Counted from the stretch's first letter, positions 39,465 through 49,203 are shown. The stretch: DNA of 64,000 nucleotides from Providencia alcalifaciens (GCF_915403165.1 NZ_OU659204.1:1860001-1924000); one strand, 5' to 3'. Notes: generated from the letters alone by a model not told the origin. Translations and numbers: made by a program.

Positions 39465-40028
39465 ATGTCATTAATTAATACTCAAATCAAACCTTTTTCT
39501 AACCAAGCTTTTAAAGACGGCAAATTTATCGAAGTAACAGAGAAAGATGTTGCGGGTAAATGGAGCGTTTTCTTCTTCTATCCAGCGGACTTCACTTTCG
39601 TTTGCCCAACTGAATTAGGCGACATTGCTGACCATTACGCTGAATTTCAAAAAATGGGCGTAGATATCTACTCTGTATCGACTGACACCCACTTTACTCA
39701 CAAAGCATGGCACGAAAGCTCTGAAACCATCGGTAAAATCAAATACGCGATGATCGGCGACCCAACTGGTGCTCTGACTCGTAACTTCGAAAACATGCGT
39801 GAAAACGAAGGTCTGGCTGACCGTGGTACATTCGTTGTTGACCCACAAGGTATCATCCAAGCTATCGAAATCACTGCAGAAGGCATTGGTCGTGACGCTT
39901 CAGACTTACTGCGTAAAGTTAAAGCTGCTCAATACGTTGCAAGCCACCCAGGTGAAGTTTGCCCAGCTAAATGGAAAGAAGGTGAAGCAACACTGTCTCC
40001 ATCTTTAGATTTAGTCGGCAAAATCTAA
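39465..40028 (+). CDS. ahpC: Alkyl hydroperoxide reductase subunit C (2-Cys peroxiredoxin)
   Basis: Cytosolic peroxidase, 187 aa, the same length as in E. coli, that reduces hydrogen peroxide and organic peroxides. The peroxidatic C47 is in 'FTFVCPTE' and the resolving C166 in 'GEVCPAKW'. The ATG at 39465 has CAGGAGGA upstream; a longer frame from 39378 is not supported. Codon use looks more biased than in neighbouring genes, as expected of a highly expressed protein. The gene is followed by its reductase ahpF after 127 bases. Confidence 0.98.
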   Translation: MSLINTQIKPFSNQAFKDGKFIEVTEKDVAGKWSVFFFYPADFTFVCPTELGDIADHYAEFQKMGVDIYSVSTDTHFTHKAWHESSETIGKIKYAMIGDPTGALTRNFENMRENEGLADRGTFVVDPQGIIQAIEITAEGIGRDASDLLRKVKAAQYVASHPGEVCPAKWKEGEATLSPSLDLVGKI

Positions 40029-40155
40029 TCGATAACCCTCGATAAGAATATTGCAAAATAAGCCACGTTGCAGGCGCTAAACACAATTAAGTAAAAGCCT
40101 GCAACGGGCTATTCCGACGGGTATATGTACCCGATTTTATGACCAAGGGGATTAC

Positions 40156-41730
40156 ATGCTCGATAATAATTTACAGGCTCAATTAAAAGCCTATCTGGAA
40201 AGATTAACTAAACCCGTAGAGCTAGTTTCGAATTTAGATGACAGCGCAAAATCAATTGAAATAAAACAATTACTTGAACAAATTGCGTCGCTGTCTGACA
40301 AGGTGACTGTGCGTGAAGAGCACGATGCTGCACAAAGAACACCTTCATTTTTAATCACCAACCCAGGGACTAATATTGGCGTGCGTTTTGCGGGCTCACC
40401 ATTAGGCCATGAATTTACCTCTTTAGTGCTGGCTCTCCTACAAGTGGGTGGTCATCCATCCAAAGAAGCACAAGAATTATTGGATCAAGTGAAAGGGCTG
40501 GAAGGCGACTTTAACTTCGAAACTTACTACTCATTATCTTGCCATAACTGCCCTGATGTTGTGCAGGCTCTGAACTTAATGGCGGTATTGAACCCGAACA
40601 TCAGCCATACGGCGATTGATGGTGCGCTGTTCCAAAACGAAATTGACGAACGCAATATCATGGGTGTTCCTGCTGTTTTCTTAAATGGCAAAGAATTTGG
40701 TCAAGGCCGCATGACATTAAGCGAAATCGTGAGCAAGGTGGATACCAATGCTGACGCGCGTGCGGCAAAAGCGATTAGCGAACGTGATCCATTTGAAGTT
40801 CTGATCATCGGTAGTGGTCCTGCGGGCGCATCCGCTGCGGTTTATACTGCACGTAAAGGTATTCGTACAGGGGTTATCGGTGAGCGTTTCGGTGGGCAAG
40901 TCATGGATACCGTTGATATCGAAAACTATATTTCGGTATTAAAAACTGAAGGCGCAATTTTAGCTGGTGCCCTGAAAAATCATGTGGATAGCTACAATGT
41001 CGATGTAATTGATGGCCAATCAGTGACTAAGCTTATCCCTGCTGAAGAAATGGGTGGATATCACCAAATCGAAACCGCATCAGGCGGCGTGATGAAGGCG
41101 CGCAGTATTATTATCGCTACTGGCGCACGCTGGAGAAACATGGGTGTTCCGGGTGAACAAGAGTACCGTACAAAAGGGGTAACGTTCTGTCCTCACTGTG
41201 ATGGCCCACTGTTTAAAGGCAAACGCGTCGCGGTAATCGGTGGTGGTAACTCTGGTATCGAAGCGGCTATCGATTTAGCGGGTATTGTTGAGCATGTGAC
41301 GGTATTGGAATTCGCGTCAGAATTGAAAGCGGACTCCGTGTTACAAGCTAAAGCCCGTAGCATGAGCAATATCGATATTATTTTAAATGCTCAAACCCTT
41401 GAAGTTAAAGGCGATGGCAGCAAGATGACTAGCTTAGAGTACAAAGACCGCGCTGATGAAAGCGTGCACTCTTTGGAAGTGGCAGGTGCGTTTGTTCAAA
41501 TCGGTTTATTACCAAATACCAATTGGTTAGGTGATACCGTTGCTCGTAACCGTATGGGCGAAATTGAAATTGATGCACGTAACGAAACTAGCGTGAAGGG
41601 TGTATTCGCGGCTGGTGACTGTACAACAGTGCCTTACAAACAAATTATCATTTCCGCCGGAGAGGGAGCAAAAGCCGCACTTAGCGCATTTGACTACCTA
41701 ATCCGCACAAGTACCAGAACCGCTGAATAG
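40156..41730 (+). CDS. ahpF: Alkyl hydroperoxide reductase subunit F
   Basis: FAD enzyme, 524 aa (E. coli 521), that passes electrons from NADH to AhpC. The N-terminal tandem thioredoxin folds hold the redox pair C129/C132 ('SCHNCPD'). A thioredoxin-reductase-like part has the FAD motif '[19 protein letters not shown]', the active disulfide C345/C348 ('FCPHCDG'), the NADH motif '[17 protein letters not shown]' and the closing '[15 protein letters not shown]'. It is ended by a strong terminator. Confidence 0.98.
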   Translation: MLDNNLQAQLKAYLERLTKPVELVSNLDDSAKSIEIKQLLEQIASLSDKVTVREEHDAAQRTPSFLITNPGTNIGVRFAGSPLGHEFTSLVLALLQVGGHPSKEAQELLDQVKGLEGDFNFETYYSLSCHNCPDVVQALNLMAVLNPNISHTAIDGALFQNEIDERNIMGVPAVFLNGKEFGQGRMTLSEIVSKVDTNADARAAKAISERDPFEVLIIGSGPAGASAAVYTARKGIRTGVIGERFGGQVMDTVDIENYISVLKTEGAILAGALKNHVDSYNVDVIDGQSVTKLIPAEEMGGYHQIETASGGVMKARSIIIATGARWRNMGVPGEQEYRTKGVTFCPHCDGPLFKGKRVAVIGGGNSGIEAAIDLAGIVEHVTVLEFASELKADSVLQAKARSMSNIDIILNAQTLEVKGDGSKMTSLEYKDRADESVHSLEVAGAFVQIGLLPNTNWLGDTVARNRMGEIEIDARNETSVKGVFAAGDCTTVPYKQIIISAGEGAKAALSAFDYLIRTSTRTAE

Positions 41731-41755
41731 CTCATAGTTTAGCGGGTTGTAGCCA

Positions 41756-41787
41756 AAAGGCACTCGGGGGCGAGTGCCTTTTTTTGT
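41756..41787 (+). terminator. Terminator of ahpCF
   Basis: An 11-bp perfect stem (41756-41766 with 41771-41781) followed by T residues. Confidence 0.93.
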
Positions 41788-41837
41788 AAGTCTAAGAATC
41801 AAAATAAGAAAGGTAACTTCATTAATATAAGTACCAA

Positions 41838-42164
41838 TCACTTCACCCACATATCCACAACCCTCGCAACCACTGGCAGTAACTGAGTCAATATCACACT
41901 GCCCACAAACCATAGAATGATTTTATTGGCGCTGGCGGCTAAAGCTTCTTTGGTGGAATAGTTGGATTTAATCACGGCGATATTGGTTTTGACTTCATGC
42001 AGATCATTTTTCATTTTATTGATCTCTTTTTCTAAGCTATTTAACTTTGAATCCATATTGTTTTCCCTATGAGATGCCCTTTGGTGATGCTGTTTAAATG
42101 AATCATCGCTGTAAGAGACGAATAACATTAAAGGGGCTTGTTTTTCTCGGAATTGATTCGCCAT
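41838..42164 (-). CDS. XhlA-like small membrane protein
   Basis: Protein of 108 aa. Residues about 38-70 form a charged coiled coil ('SLEKEINKMKNDLHEVKTNIAVIKSNYSTKE') and residues about 80-100 one membrane helix, then a short tail. This is the layout of haemolysin-XhlA and similar phage-derived accessory proteins. The ATG at 42164 follows GAGGAGA; a TTG five codons earlier lies in the ribosome site itself. No holin, endolysin or other phage gene is nearby. Function is unknown. Confidence 0.65.
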   Translation of the reverse strand: MANQFREKQAPLMLFVSYSDDSFKQHHQRASHRENNMDSKLNSLEKEINKMKNDLHEVKTNIAVIKSNYSTKEALAASANKIILWFVGSVILTQLLPVVARVVDMWVK

Positions 42165-42339
42165 TGTGTTTCTCCTCAATCCTTTTACTGAATGCGCTCA
42201 TCCATTAATTGCGTTTTTAACAAACGAATGGGCATAAAAATCGGTGTATGGTTAGGAGGGTATTTTGATGAGGGAATAGAGTCAAAAAATAGCGTGAAGA
42301 TAGCGTTGAAGTTGTTCCTAAAATGTCGAGTTGCTAGAT

Positions 42340-42362
42340 AAAGCCCTGTGGTATAGGGCTTT
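42340..42362 (-). terminator. Terminator-like hairpin after yebB
   Basis: aaagccct (42340-42347) pairs with agggcttt (42355-42362), 47 bases after the yebB stop on the minus strand; the T-run is short. Confidence 0.55.
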
Positions 42363-42408
42363 TGATTGATGGATGCAATGTTAATCAATCGGTTGCTAAA
42401 GTGAGAAA

Positions 42409-42990
42409 TTAATGAATATCTTCGTGGCTACGGTACACCAAAGAAAGCTCTGAATGATGCCATAAGCTGGCCGGGGTGACGGTCGTGCGCTCCCAAGGAA
42501 TGGAACCAATAAACCATAGTTTCCAGAATTTTAATTTGGCATTCGGATTTTTTGTTAATAATTCTTGGAAAGTTTCGATTTCACCAATGCGAATAGATAA
42601 GGCAGATTGGTAAATATCGAATACAAATTTTGAGCAAAACTGGCGTGATGAATCGTATTTAAACCCTGTGTGGTAAAACTTATTTAATCGTGGAAAAACT
42701 TGAGTCACTAACGCCTGTTTTTGTGCCTCGGTTAAATGTGTAGATAAGCGACGCACACTGTAACGAGACTCAGATGAGCGAGCAATAAAGCGGGATAATG
42801 TGGTGGTGGTCGATAAAGGAATGCGGCTTTCTGCTACTAAATAGTCGTTGCCATCATGGCCAATGATCATGCCTACATGATTACTCCAACATTTTGATGC
42901 AGAAGCGATTTGGCGAAAAACTTCAGTTCCAATACTGGTGAAAACAATGTCGCCAATTTCCAGTTCATAAGGGTAATTTATTTTTGTCAT
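42409..42990 (-). CDS. yebB: YebB, YiiX/NlpC-P60-like permuted papain-fold protein
   Basis: Protein of 193 aa, very similar to E. coli YebB along its length: '[21 protein letters not shown]', '[12 protein letters not shown]', '[18 protein letters not shown]' and '[15 protein letters not shown]'. The family is the circularly permuted NlpC/P60 (YiiX) group, where the conserved His in 'NHVG' and Cys in 'FCSKF' form the catalytic pair. Activity has not been settled; amidase or lipid-linked acyl chemistry is typical of relatives. The ATG at 42990 has GAGGTG 5 bases upstream. Confidence 0.88.
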   Translation of the reverse strand: MTKINYPYELEIGDIVFTSIGTEVFRQIASASKCWSNHVGMIIGHDGNDYLVAESRIPLSTTTTLSRFIARSSESRYSVRRLSTHLTEAQKQALVTQVFPRLNKFYHTGFKYDSSRQFCSKFVFDIYQSALSIRIGEIETFQELLTKNPNAKLKFWKLWFIGSIPWERTTVTPASLWHHSELSLVYRSHEDIH

Positions 42991-43085
42991 AGTACACCTC
43001 AATATGGTGAAAAATTACATTGAGGTCATCTTATAAGTTGCCCAATATCGGCGGCAATCGGAATTGCGGCGAATATCACTCCCGT

Positions 43086-44573
43086 TTAACTCGGGTATAT
43101 TTTCGCCAATGCCTCACTTAATAACTGAATGTTTTGGATGATCACTTGTTCAGTGTGGGCGGCATAACCAAACAAGATAGCATCATTATTTTGGCTGTGA
43201 ATACAATAACGAGATAACGGCTGCGCACCAAAACCAAGGTGACGACACTGCTCTAGGATAATCTCTAAGTTATAGCCTTTTTTTACCCAACAGACGGTAT
43301 GGATCCCTGAATCATTCATTTGTGCATCAAAAATGTGCGGGAGATATTGATTGATGGATTGGCAAAAAACAGTTTGGCGTTCATAGCAAATTTTGCGGAT
43401 CTTACGAATATGTCTCGCGTAATGACCTTCTTGAATAAACTGCGCTAAAGCGGCTTGTTCTAAATAGCTACAATGACTGTCACTGTAGTATTTAATCATA
43501 GTAAAAGCTTCACTCAGAATTTCTGGCACAATTAAAAATCCAAGGCGAAAACCGGGATACATCATTTTAGAAAATGTACCGGCATAAATAACACGTTGAT
43601 GATTATCAAGGCCTTGTAAGGCTTGAATCGGTTTGGATAAAAAACGAAACTCGCTGTTGTAATCATCCTCAAATATCCAAGCATTATTTTGTTGTGCCCA
43701 ATCTAATAATGCGAGGCGGCGGGGTAAACTTAAGGTTGTCCCAAGCGGAAACTGATGAGATGGCGTGGTGTAAATCAGTTTGGCATTACTATGATGCGCG
43801 GCCGCATATTCAATATTCATTCCTTCATTATCGGAAGGGATTGGTGAGATATTGGCACCAGCGGCAGTTAAAATAGCACGAGCACTGTCATAACCTGGGT
43901 CATCGAGCCAAACAGTATCATTTTGTTTTAATAATACTTTAGCGACCAAATTTATTGCCTGTTGGGTTCCGTTGACGATAATAATTTGCTTGTCATTGCA
44001 ATGAACGCCTCGGGTTGAACGCACATAATCAGCCAATAATTTTTTGAGCGGTATATAGCCATCAGGGTGATTATAGTGCGTGATATCATGCTTGGATTTT
44101 CGCCAAACTCGCCCTAATAATCGCCCCCAAAGGTCATGGGGAAACTGATCGACACAACCAACGCCAATATTAAATATTGAGCGCTTATTGGTAATTGGGC
44201 GAGACTGTTCCCAGAGTGGCTGAAGGTTATTCAATATGGGGTTCAGATAAAGTGCAGGATTTTCTTGTTGGAAAGCCGCTTGTTTGGTGCTAATTGGACG
44301 AACTAATTCATCAGGAATTTGTGCAGAAACATATGTTCCAGAGCCTTGCTTTGAATATAAATAACCTTCATCGATTAAGCGTTCAAACCCTGCAATTACC
44401 GAGTTACGAGAGATTGACATCATCTCAGCTAGCGCCCGAGTCGAAGGTAATTTTAGGCCAGCAGCAATTCGTCCATCCAATATTGCATTGCGGATCGTAT
44501 GGTAAACCCCTTCATTAATTCGACCCTGTTCAATCAATAACAGTGGAAACTGAGCTTGCTGCTTTCTTCTCAT
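43086..44573 (-). CDS. MocR/PdxR-family regulator (GntR HTH fused to aminotransferase domain)
   Basis: Transcriptional regulator, 495 aa. A GntR winged helix (residues about 15-85, 'LPSTRALAEMMSISRNSV') is joined to a fold-type-I aminotransferase domain that binds PLP rather than catalysing transamination. The PLP lysine is in 'AGTFSKMMYPGFRLG', and 'FEDDYNSEFRF' is a family motif. Such proteins control PLP, GABA or taurine genes and often act on a divergent neighbour. Here the neighbour is a GNAT enzyme 102 bases away. The effector is unknown. Confidence 0.9.
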   Translation of the reverse strand: MRRKQQAQFPLLLIEQGRINEGVYHTIRNAILDGRIAAGLKLPSTRALAEMMSISRNSVIAGFERLIDEGYLYSKQGSGTYVSAQIPDELVRPISTKQAAFQQENPALYLNPILNNLQPLWEQSRPITNKRSIFNIGVGCVDQFPHDLWGRLLGRVWRKSKHDITHYNHPDGYIPLKKLLADYVRSTRGVHCNDKQIIIVNGTQQAINLVAKVLLKQNDTVWLDDPGYDSARAILTAAGANISPIPSDNEGMNIEYAAAHHSNAKLIYTTPSHQFPLGTTLSLPRRLALLDWAQQNNAWIFEDDYNSEFRFLSKPIQALQGLDNHQRVIYAGTFSKMMYPGFRLGFLIVPEILSEAFTMIKYYSDSHCSYLEQAALAQFIQEGHYARHIRKIRKICYERQTVFCQSINQYLPHIFDAQMNDSGIHTVCWVKKGYNLEIILEQCRHLGFGAQPLSRYCIHSQNNDAILFGYAAHTEQVIIQNIQLLSEALAKIYPS

Positions 44574-44675
44574 AAGTGGATCCTAAATAAATAACAAAAG
44601 TGTATCTTATACAGTACCAGATAGCTCTGTACTATAACCTCATTCAGTTATATGTCTACAAATGGAAGGGTTATT
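44574..44675. promoter_or_regulatory. Divergent MocR/GNAT promoter region with a repeated GTAC element
   Basis: GTAC occurs at 44614 and 44629, 15 bases apart, in similar context (agtaccagata and tgtactataac). MocR proteins usually bind direct repeats, so these may be the operator. The second also contains a -10-like TACTAT. Confidence 0.35.
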
Positions 44676-45134
44676 ATGAATAATGCAGAACTACCAGTAT
44701 CTATTGAGTTTGTTTCCCCTGAGCACTACCCAGAATGGTTAGTATATTGGTTGGAGTATCAAAAATTTTATCAAGTGGATTTAAGCGAAGAAATCACATT
44801 AACAGCATGGGCGCGTTTCTTTGATGAAAAAGAACCGATGCACTGTGCTGTCGCGTTAGAAGGGAACAAAGTGGTTGGTTTTGTGAACTATCTTTACCAC
44901 CGTTCCACTTGGGCAGAAAATGATTTTTGTTATTTAGAAGATCTCTATGTTACCCCTGAAGTTCGTGGTCGCCATGTGGGGAAACAATTAATTGAGTTTG
45001 TTCAGCAACAAGCGCAGCAGAAACAATGTGGACGTTTATATTGGCATACTCAGGAAACCAATTTACGCGGACAAAAGCTATATAATTGGGTCGCAGAAAA
45101 ACCAGGCGTTATTGAATACAGAATGCCACTATAA
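44676..45134 (+). CDS. GNAT-family N-acetyltransferase, divergent from MocR
   Basis: Acetyltransferase of 152 aa. The acetyl-CoA loop is 'VTPEVRGRHVGKQLI', preceded by 'FCYLEDLY' and followed by 'LYWHTQETNLRGQKLYNWVA'. The 'H.QETN..G..LY.W' segment recalls the amine-acetylating GNATs. The ATG at 44676 has GGAAGGG 5 bases upstream; the earlier in-frame ATG at 44652 has none. It is presumably controlled by the divergent MocR regulator. Substrate is unknown. Confidence 0.85.
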   Translation: MNNAELPVSIEFVSPEHYPEWLVYWLEYQKFYQVDLSEEITLTAWARFFDEKEPMHCAVALEGNKVVGFVNYLYHRSTWAENDFCYLEDLYVTPEVRGRHVGKQLIEFVQQQAQQKQCGRLYWHTQETNLRGQKLYNWVAEKPGVIEYRMPL

Positions 45135-45152
45135 GAATATTTAAAGTGAAGT

Positions 45153-45182
45153 CCCGCTGTTTGATAACAGCGGGATATTTGT
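45153..45182. terminator. Terminator between the GNAT gene and the NADAR gene
   Basis: A 10-bp perfect stem (45153-45162 with 45167-45176), tetraloop tgat, then atatttgt. It can serve both converging genes. Confidence 0.75.
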
Positions 45183-45192
45183 GCTGAAAATC

Positions 45193-45732
45193 TTAATTGG
45201 CTAATTGTGTCCGTACTTCCATTAATGCAAAGCCCAATAAATTTAAGCCTTTCCACGTGAGAGGGTTTTCAATATTCTCCGCATCTTCAGCTAAGCCAAT
45301 TCCCCATATTTTATCGACAGGGCTAGCTTCCACTAGGACGCGCTCATTGGTTGCCAACAAGAACTGCTTTAGTGCGTCATTTTGAGAAAACTTGGCTAAA
45401 TTAGCTTTTACAACAATATCAAATCGGTTTGCATCCCAGATATCTTGTTTAAAACCACGAACTTCTCGTCCAAAGGCTTTTGCAGCCCCAGGATTCGGAG
45501 CATGGATAATTTTTTGCAGAATTTCACTATCGCCAAATAAACGCGCTTTTTCTGCCATCATGAAATGTTCGGCACTGGCGAAACGGTTACCATCAACGAT
45601 AAAAGGAGCAGGGTACCATTGGCTAAAACAGCTTTTCGTGACTTGCTGTTGTTTGGATTGATGCCCCCAGAAAAAGACATACTTATATTTTTTACCCGTT
45701 CGGTAGAGCTTACAAAGGTTTTTTATATCCAT
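45193..45732 (-). CDS. NADAR-domain protein (YbiA-like N-glycosidase family)
   Basis: Cytosolic protein of 179 aa with a NADAR/RibX-type fold: 'FFWGHQ', 'CFSQWYPAPFIVDGNRFASAEHFMMAEKARLFGD', and 'DKIWGIGL'. E. coli YbiA of this family hydrolyses damaged or early riboflavin intermediates, and other NADAR proteins remove ADP-ribose from guanine. Which activity applies here is not visible. The start is uncertain: the ATG at 45732 begins the conserved domain but lacks a clear ribosome site, while the frame is open to 45834 with a hydrophobic, poorly supported N-terminal extension. Confidence 0.82.
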   Translation of the reverse strand: MDIKNLCKLYRTGKKYKYVFFWGHQSKQQQVTKSCFSQWYPAPFIVDGNRFASAEHFMMAEKARLFGDSEILQKIIHAPNPGAAKAFGREVRGFKQDIWDANRFDIVVKANLAKFSQNDALKQFLLATNERVLVEASPVDKIWGIGLAEDAENIENPLTWKGLNLLGFALMEVRTQLAN

Positions 45733-45948
45733 AGGACTAACTTGAAAAATAATAATTAGATTTAGTGAGAGTAACGATAAATAAATGTGTTGGCTATCGG
45801 AATAACCTGCACTGTATTTTTGAATGAAGCTCACACTCTAGAAGGGTATCTGCCTGCATCGCTTTTTTTAACTAACATCTCATTGATTTTAACGATATAG
45901 TCACAATTATCAATTCATAATGGTTTGAAAAAAAAGAATTTCTTAATC

Positions 45949-46857
45949 ATGGAAAAGATCTTACTCGTGTTGTGGCCGTTGTTTGCTCTTATCGCAATGG
46001 GTTTTGTTTTACGTAGAACAGCACTATTTTCTGCCGATTTTTGGCCTAGCGCAGAAAAACTCAATTACTTTATTTTATTCCCTGCATTATTAATAAACAG
46101 TTTGGCGAACGCGCCACTCAATAATCCCAAATTACCTTATCTTGCCTGCGCCATTTTTTTCATCCTTGCTGTAAGTTCACTGCTTGTCGTGGTAAATAAA
46201 TATTTATTTAAAATACCCATTCCACGATTTGGGGCTCACATTCAAGGGATTATTCGTTTTAATACTTATTTAGGGTTGGCGATTGTTGCTGACCTTTTTG
46301 GATCGGAAGGGATTGCGATTTCAGCGGTGATAATGGCGATTTTGGTTCCCAGCTGTAATGTCATTGCGGTACTGTCGTTGAGTGCAGGGAAGAAAGTGTC
46401 ATTAAAGCAACTGGTCATGCCTATTGCTAAAAATCCATTAATTATTTCTTGTGTTATCGGAATATTATTAAATTTATTACCGATAGGTTTACCATTTGGG
46501 TCTGACCAATTTTTAAAATTATTGGCTGCAGCTAGTTTGCCATTAGGGTTAATTTGTATTGGTGGGGCACTACAAACGGCAACGCTCAGGAAAGAGTTTA
46601 AACCCATTATGGTTTCAACATTATTTCGCTTGCTTGCTATGCCAGTTCTAGCCTCATTTACGGCTTATTTATTTGAATTACCAACATTGGAAAGCGTGCT
46701 TTTAGTCATCTTTTTCTCTATACCTACCGCACCAACGTCCTATATTTTAACTAAGCAGCTTAATGGAGATAGTCAATTAATGGCAGGGATCATTACTTTC
46801 CAAACTATTCTTGCTGTTATTACATTACCACTAGTTTTAACATTAATTACCCAATAA
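45949..46857 (+). CDS. AEC-family (auxin efflux carrier-like) transporter
   Basis: Inner-membrane transporter, 302 aa with about ten helices in two inverted repeats. The AEC features are 'GFVLRRTALFS' near the start, 'NTYLGLAIVADLFG' in the middle, and 'AAASLPLGLICIGGAL' in the second half. Bacterial members export or take up small carboxylates such as malate. The substrate is unknown. The ATG at 45949 is chosen for fit to the first helix; ribosome-site evidence is weak, and a TTG at 45925 is possible. Confidence 0.83.
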   Translation: MEKILLVLWPLFALIAMGFVLRRTALFSADFWPSAEKLNYFILFPALLINSLANAPLNNPKLPYLACAIFFILAVSSLLVVVNKYLFKIPIPRFGAHIQGIIRFNTYLGLAIVADLFGSEGIAISAVIMAILVPSCNVIAVLSLSAGKKVSLKQLVMPIAKNPLIISCVIGILLNLLPIGLPFGSDQFLKLLAAASLPLGLICIGGALQTATLRKEFKPIMVSTLFRLLAMPVLASFTAYLFELPTLESVLLVIFFSIPTAPTSYILTKQLNGDSQLMAGIITFQTILAVITLPLVLTLITQ

Positions 46858-46874
46858 GATTATTTTTATATAAA

Positions 46875-46907
46875 AAAGCAGCATCGTAATAATTATGAGG
46901 CTGCTTT
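46875..46907 (-). terminator. Terminator of the lysozyme-inhibitor gene
   Basis: Stem aaagcagc (46875-46882) with gctgcttt (46900-46907). On the minus strand it runs into TTTTTTATATAAAAATA. Confidence 0.75.
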
Positions 46908-46935
46908 CTACGGCTAAGTGAAGTTAGAGATGCAA

Positions 46936-47268
46936 TTATTTAACCAGTTTACAATCACGACCTTTATCGTCTGAAACACGGTTATTAACAGCATCATCTT
47001 CAGAAATAGTGGCTAAGTTTAAGCCTGCCTTGCTGCTCCATAGTTGGAAGTTTTCACCAACATAGCGAGCGCCACTCGCGGCTTCTTTGCTTTTCAGTAA
47101 AATCAGTTCATCGCTGTAAAGCATCACTGCTGTATCTTGATTAGGAAAAGAAACTTTAATTTTTTGTCCATCACAGTTATAGGTTTGTGTTTTAGCTGCG
47201 AATGCAGATGAAGATGCAGCTAAAATTGATAACGCAGCGATAGAAGAAACTAAGAGAGTTTTTTTCAT
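46936..47268 (-). CDS. Periplasmic C-type lysozyme inhibitor, PliC/MliC family
   Basis: Secreted protein of 110 aa that protects the cell wall by blocking host lysozyme. A standard signal peptide ends SSSAFA, with no lipobox Cys, so it is a soluble periplasmic (PliC-like) form rather than the lipoprotein MliC. The mature domain has 'YNCDGQKIKVSF', the inhibitory loop 'SGARYVGENFQLWSSKAG', and a second Cys near the C-terminus for the conserved disulfide. It is a single gene with its own terminator. Confidence 0.85.
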   Translation of the reverse strand: MKKTLLVSSIAALSILAASSSAFAAKTQTYNCDGQKIKVSFPNQDTAVMLYSDELILLKSKEAASGARYVGENFQLWSSKAGLNLATISEDDAVNNRVSDDKGRDCKLVK

Positions 47269-47717
47269 TGGATTTCCTTAATACCTTTTAAGTATTTATA
47301 CCAGCGTTCATAAACATTGAAACTATAGGTTACAGCGACATAATATTACTTTTAAATATACATTGCATAAACATTTAATCACTATTTGATGAAATTTAAT
47401 AATATTCTTAATTTTGATTTTATCTCTTTCATAAATAACGATATAAACATTTTAGGTTTTTTATATTGTTAATATAGAAGTTAAAAACTTAACCAAGGTT
47501 TTAAATAATCCATAAGCGTTATCTTAAAAATAATTCAAATATATATTCTTTATATTAAATTAGGTTCGGACTTAGAAATAGGTGAAAATAAAAAATAGAA
47601 TTAACTAAGATTTTAACTTATTAAATTTTCAAGGATTAAATGCAATTTCTTGTGAGTGTTCGATGAATAACATACACTGAAGGCGTAAATTTTGCGTCAT
47701 TTGATAAGGAGTTAAGC
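47269..47717. other. AT-rich intergenic region upstream of amn
   Basis: It carries the promoters of the lysozyme-inhibitor gene (minus) and amn (plus). No ORF, RNA structure or clear operator is visible. I looked for a Pho box, since amn is phosphate-regulated in E. coli, and found none I would call. Confidence 0.5.
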
Positions 47718-49184
47718 GTGTCTTTGGAACAATGCCGAAAATATGAAAATCTTTCTATAGAAGAGACAATCGAAACACTCTCATTACTCTATTCAAATGC
47801 CATTGAAGCCTTGAGAAATGCCATTGCAACCTATGTCGATAAAGGGATGTTACCCGATACTAACGCTCGAGAAAATGGGTTGTTTGCCTACCCTGAGTTG
47901 TGTGTAACTTGGGAAGGAAAGGTTGACCATTGTGAAAAAACGCGAGCTTATGCCCGTTTTGTGAAACGGGGAGATTACAGCATTACTGTAACCCAACCAG
48001 ACCTGTTTCGAGCTTACCTCGTTGAGCAATTAACCATTTTTCAACAAGACTATGACGTATCTTTTGCAGTTCGTCCGTCTAAGACTGAAATTCCATATCC
48101 ATTTGTGATTGATGGCTCAGATTTAATTCTTGATAGAAGTATGAGTAGCAGCTTAGCCGCTCATTTTCCTATTACAGATCTCTCTCATATCAGTGACGAT
48201 ATTACGGATGGCTTATATCATGTAACGGATGATATGCCATTATCCCACTTTGATGCACTCCGCGTAGATTTCTCTTTAGCGCGATTAAAACATTATACGG
48301 GTACACCACCTGAGCATGTTCAGCCTTATATTTTGTTTACCAACTATAACCGTTATGTTGATGAGTTTGTGAATTGGGCCTGTGAGCAAATTCGTGATCC
48401 AGAAAGCCGTTATATCGCGTTATCTTGTGTAGGGCATAACTATTTAACCGCTGAAAATGCAGATCCGCAATTTGCTACATCCGATTTAACGTGGAAAAAA
48501 TTCCAAATGCCTGCATATCATCTGATTGCTCGTGATGGCGGAGGAATTACCTTAGTGAATATTGGCGTTGGTCCAGCAAACGCAAAAAATATTTGTGACC
48601 ATTTAGCGGTGTTACGTCCTCACGCGTGGCTAATGATTGGTCACTGTGGTGGGCTGCGTGAAAGCCAAAAAATTGGTGACTATGTCCTAGCACATGCCTA
48701 TTTACGTGATGACCATATTTTAGATGATGTATTACCACCAGATATTCCTATTCCAAGTATTGCTGAAGTTCAGCGGGCACTATATGACGCAACTAAACAG
48801 GTAAGTAATATGCCTGGTGAGCTAGTTAAACAGCGTTTGCGTACGGGAACGGTGGTCACAACGGATGATCGTAACTGGGAGTTAAGATTTTTTGCAACTG
48901 CACGCAGATTTAGCCTTAGTCGAGCCGTCGCTGTGGATATGGAAAGTGCCACAATTGCTGCACAAGGTTATCGTTTCCGTGTCCCATATGGCACATTACT
49001 TTGCGTGTCAGACAAGCCGATTCACGGTGAAATCAAACTGCCGGGGCAAGCAAATAGTTTTTATGAAGGCGCAATATCGGAGCATCTACAAATTGGGATC
49101 CGTGCTATCGACCTGCTACGACAAGAAGGTGATAAGCTACACTCCCGAAAACTAAGAACATTCGACGAGCCGCCATTTAGATAA
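47718..49184 (+). CDS. amn: AMP nucleosidase
   Basis: Cytosolic enzyme that hydrolyses AMP to adenine and ribose 5-phosphate, 488 aa (E. coli 484). An N-terminal regulatory domain (residues 1 to about 180) with 'VTQPDLFRAYLVEQL' and 'AVRPSKTEIPYPFV' precedes a nucleoside-phosphorylase-like catalytic domain with 'IGVGPANAKNICDHLAVLRP', 'IGHCGGLRESQ' and 'VDMESATIAAQGYRF'. It starts at GTG with AAGGAG 6 bases upstream. It is followed after 19 bases by a GNAT gene, likely cotranscribed. Confidence 0.96.
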   Translation: MSLEQCRKYENLSIEETIETLSLLYSNAIEALRNAIATYVDKGMLPDTNARENGLFAYPELCVTWEGKVDHCEKTRAYARFVKRGDYSITVTQPDLFRAYLVEQLTIFQQDYDVSFAVRPSKTEIPYPFVIDGSDLILDRSMSSSLAAHFPITDLSHISDDITDGLYHVTDDMPLSHFDALRVDFSLARLKHYTGTPPEHVQPYILFTNYNRYVDEFVNWACEQIRDPESRYIALSCVGHNYLTAENADPQFATSDLTWKKFQMPAYHLIARDGGGITLVNIGVGPANAKNICDHLAVLRPHAWLMIGHCGGLRESQKIGDYVLAHAYLRDDHILDDVLPPDIPIPSIAEVQRALYDATKQVSNMPGELVKQRLRTGTVVTTDDRNWELRFFATARRFSLSRAVAVDMESATIAAQGYRFRVPYGTLLCVSDKPIHGEIKLPGQANSFYEGAISEHLQIGIRAIDLLRQEGDKLHSRKLRTFDEPPFR

Positions 49185-49203
49185 TCTAGAGGAGGGGAAA
49201 TAC

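Noticed and set aside
41838..42990. Prophage remnant
   Set aside because: Only one gene has a phage-like layout; no integrase, att repeats, structural or lysis genes surround it, and yebB is a core gene.
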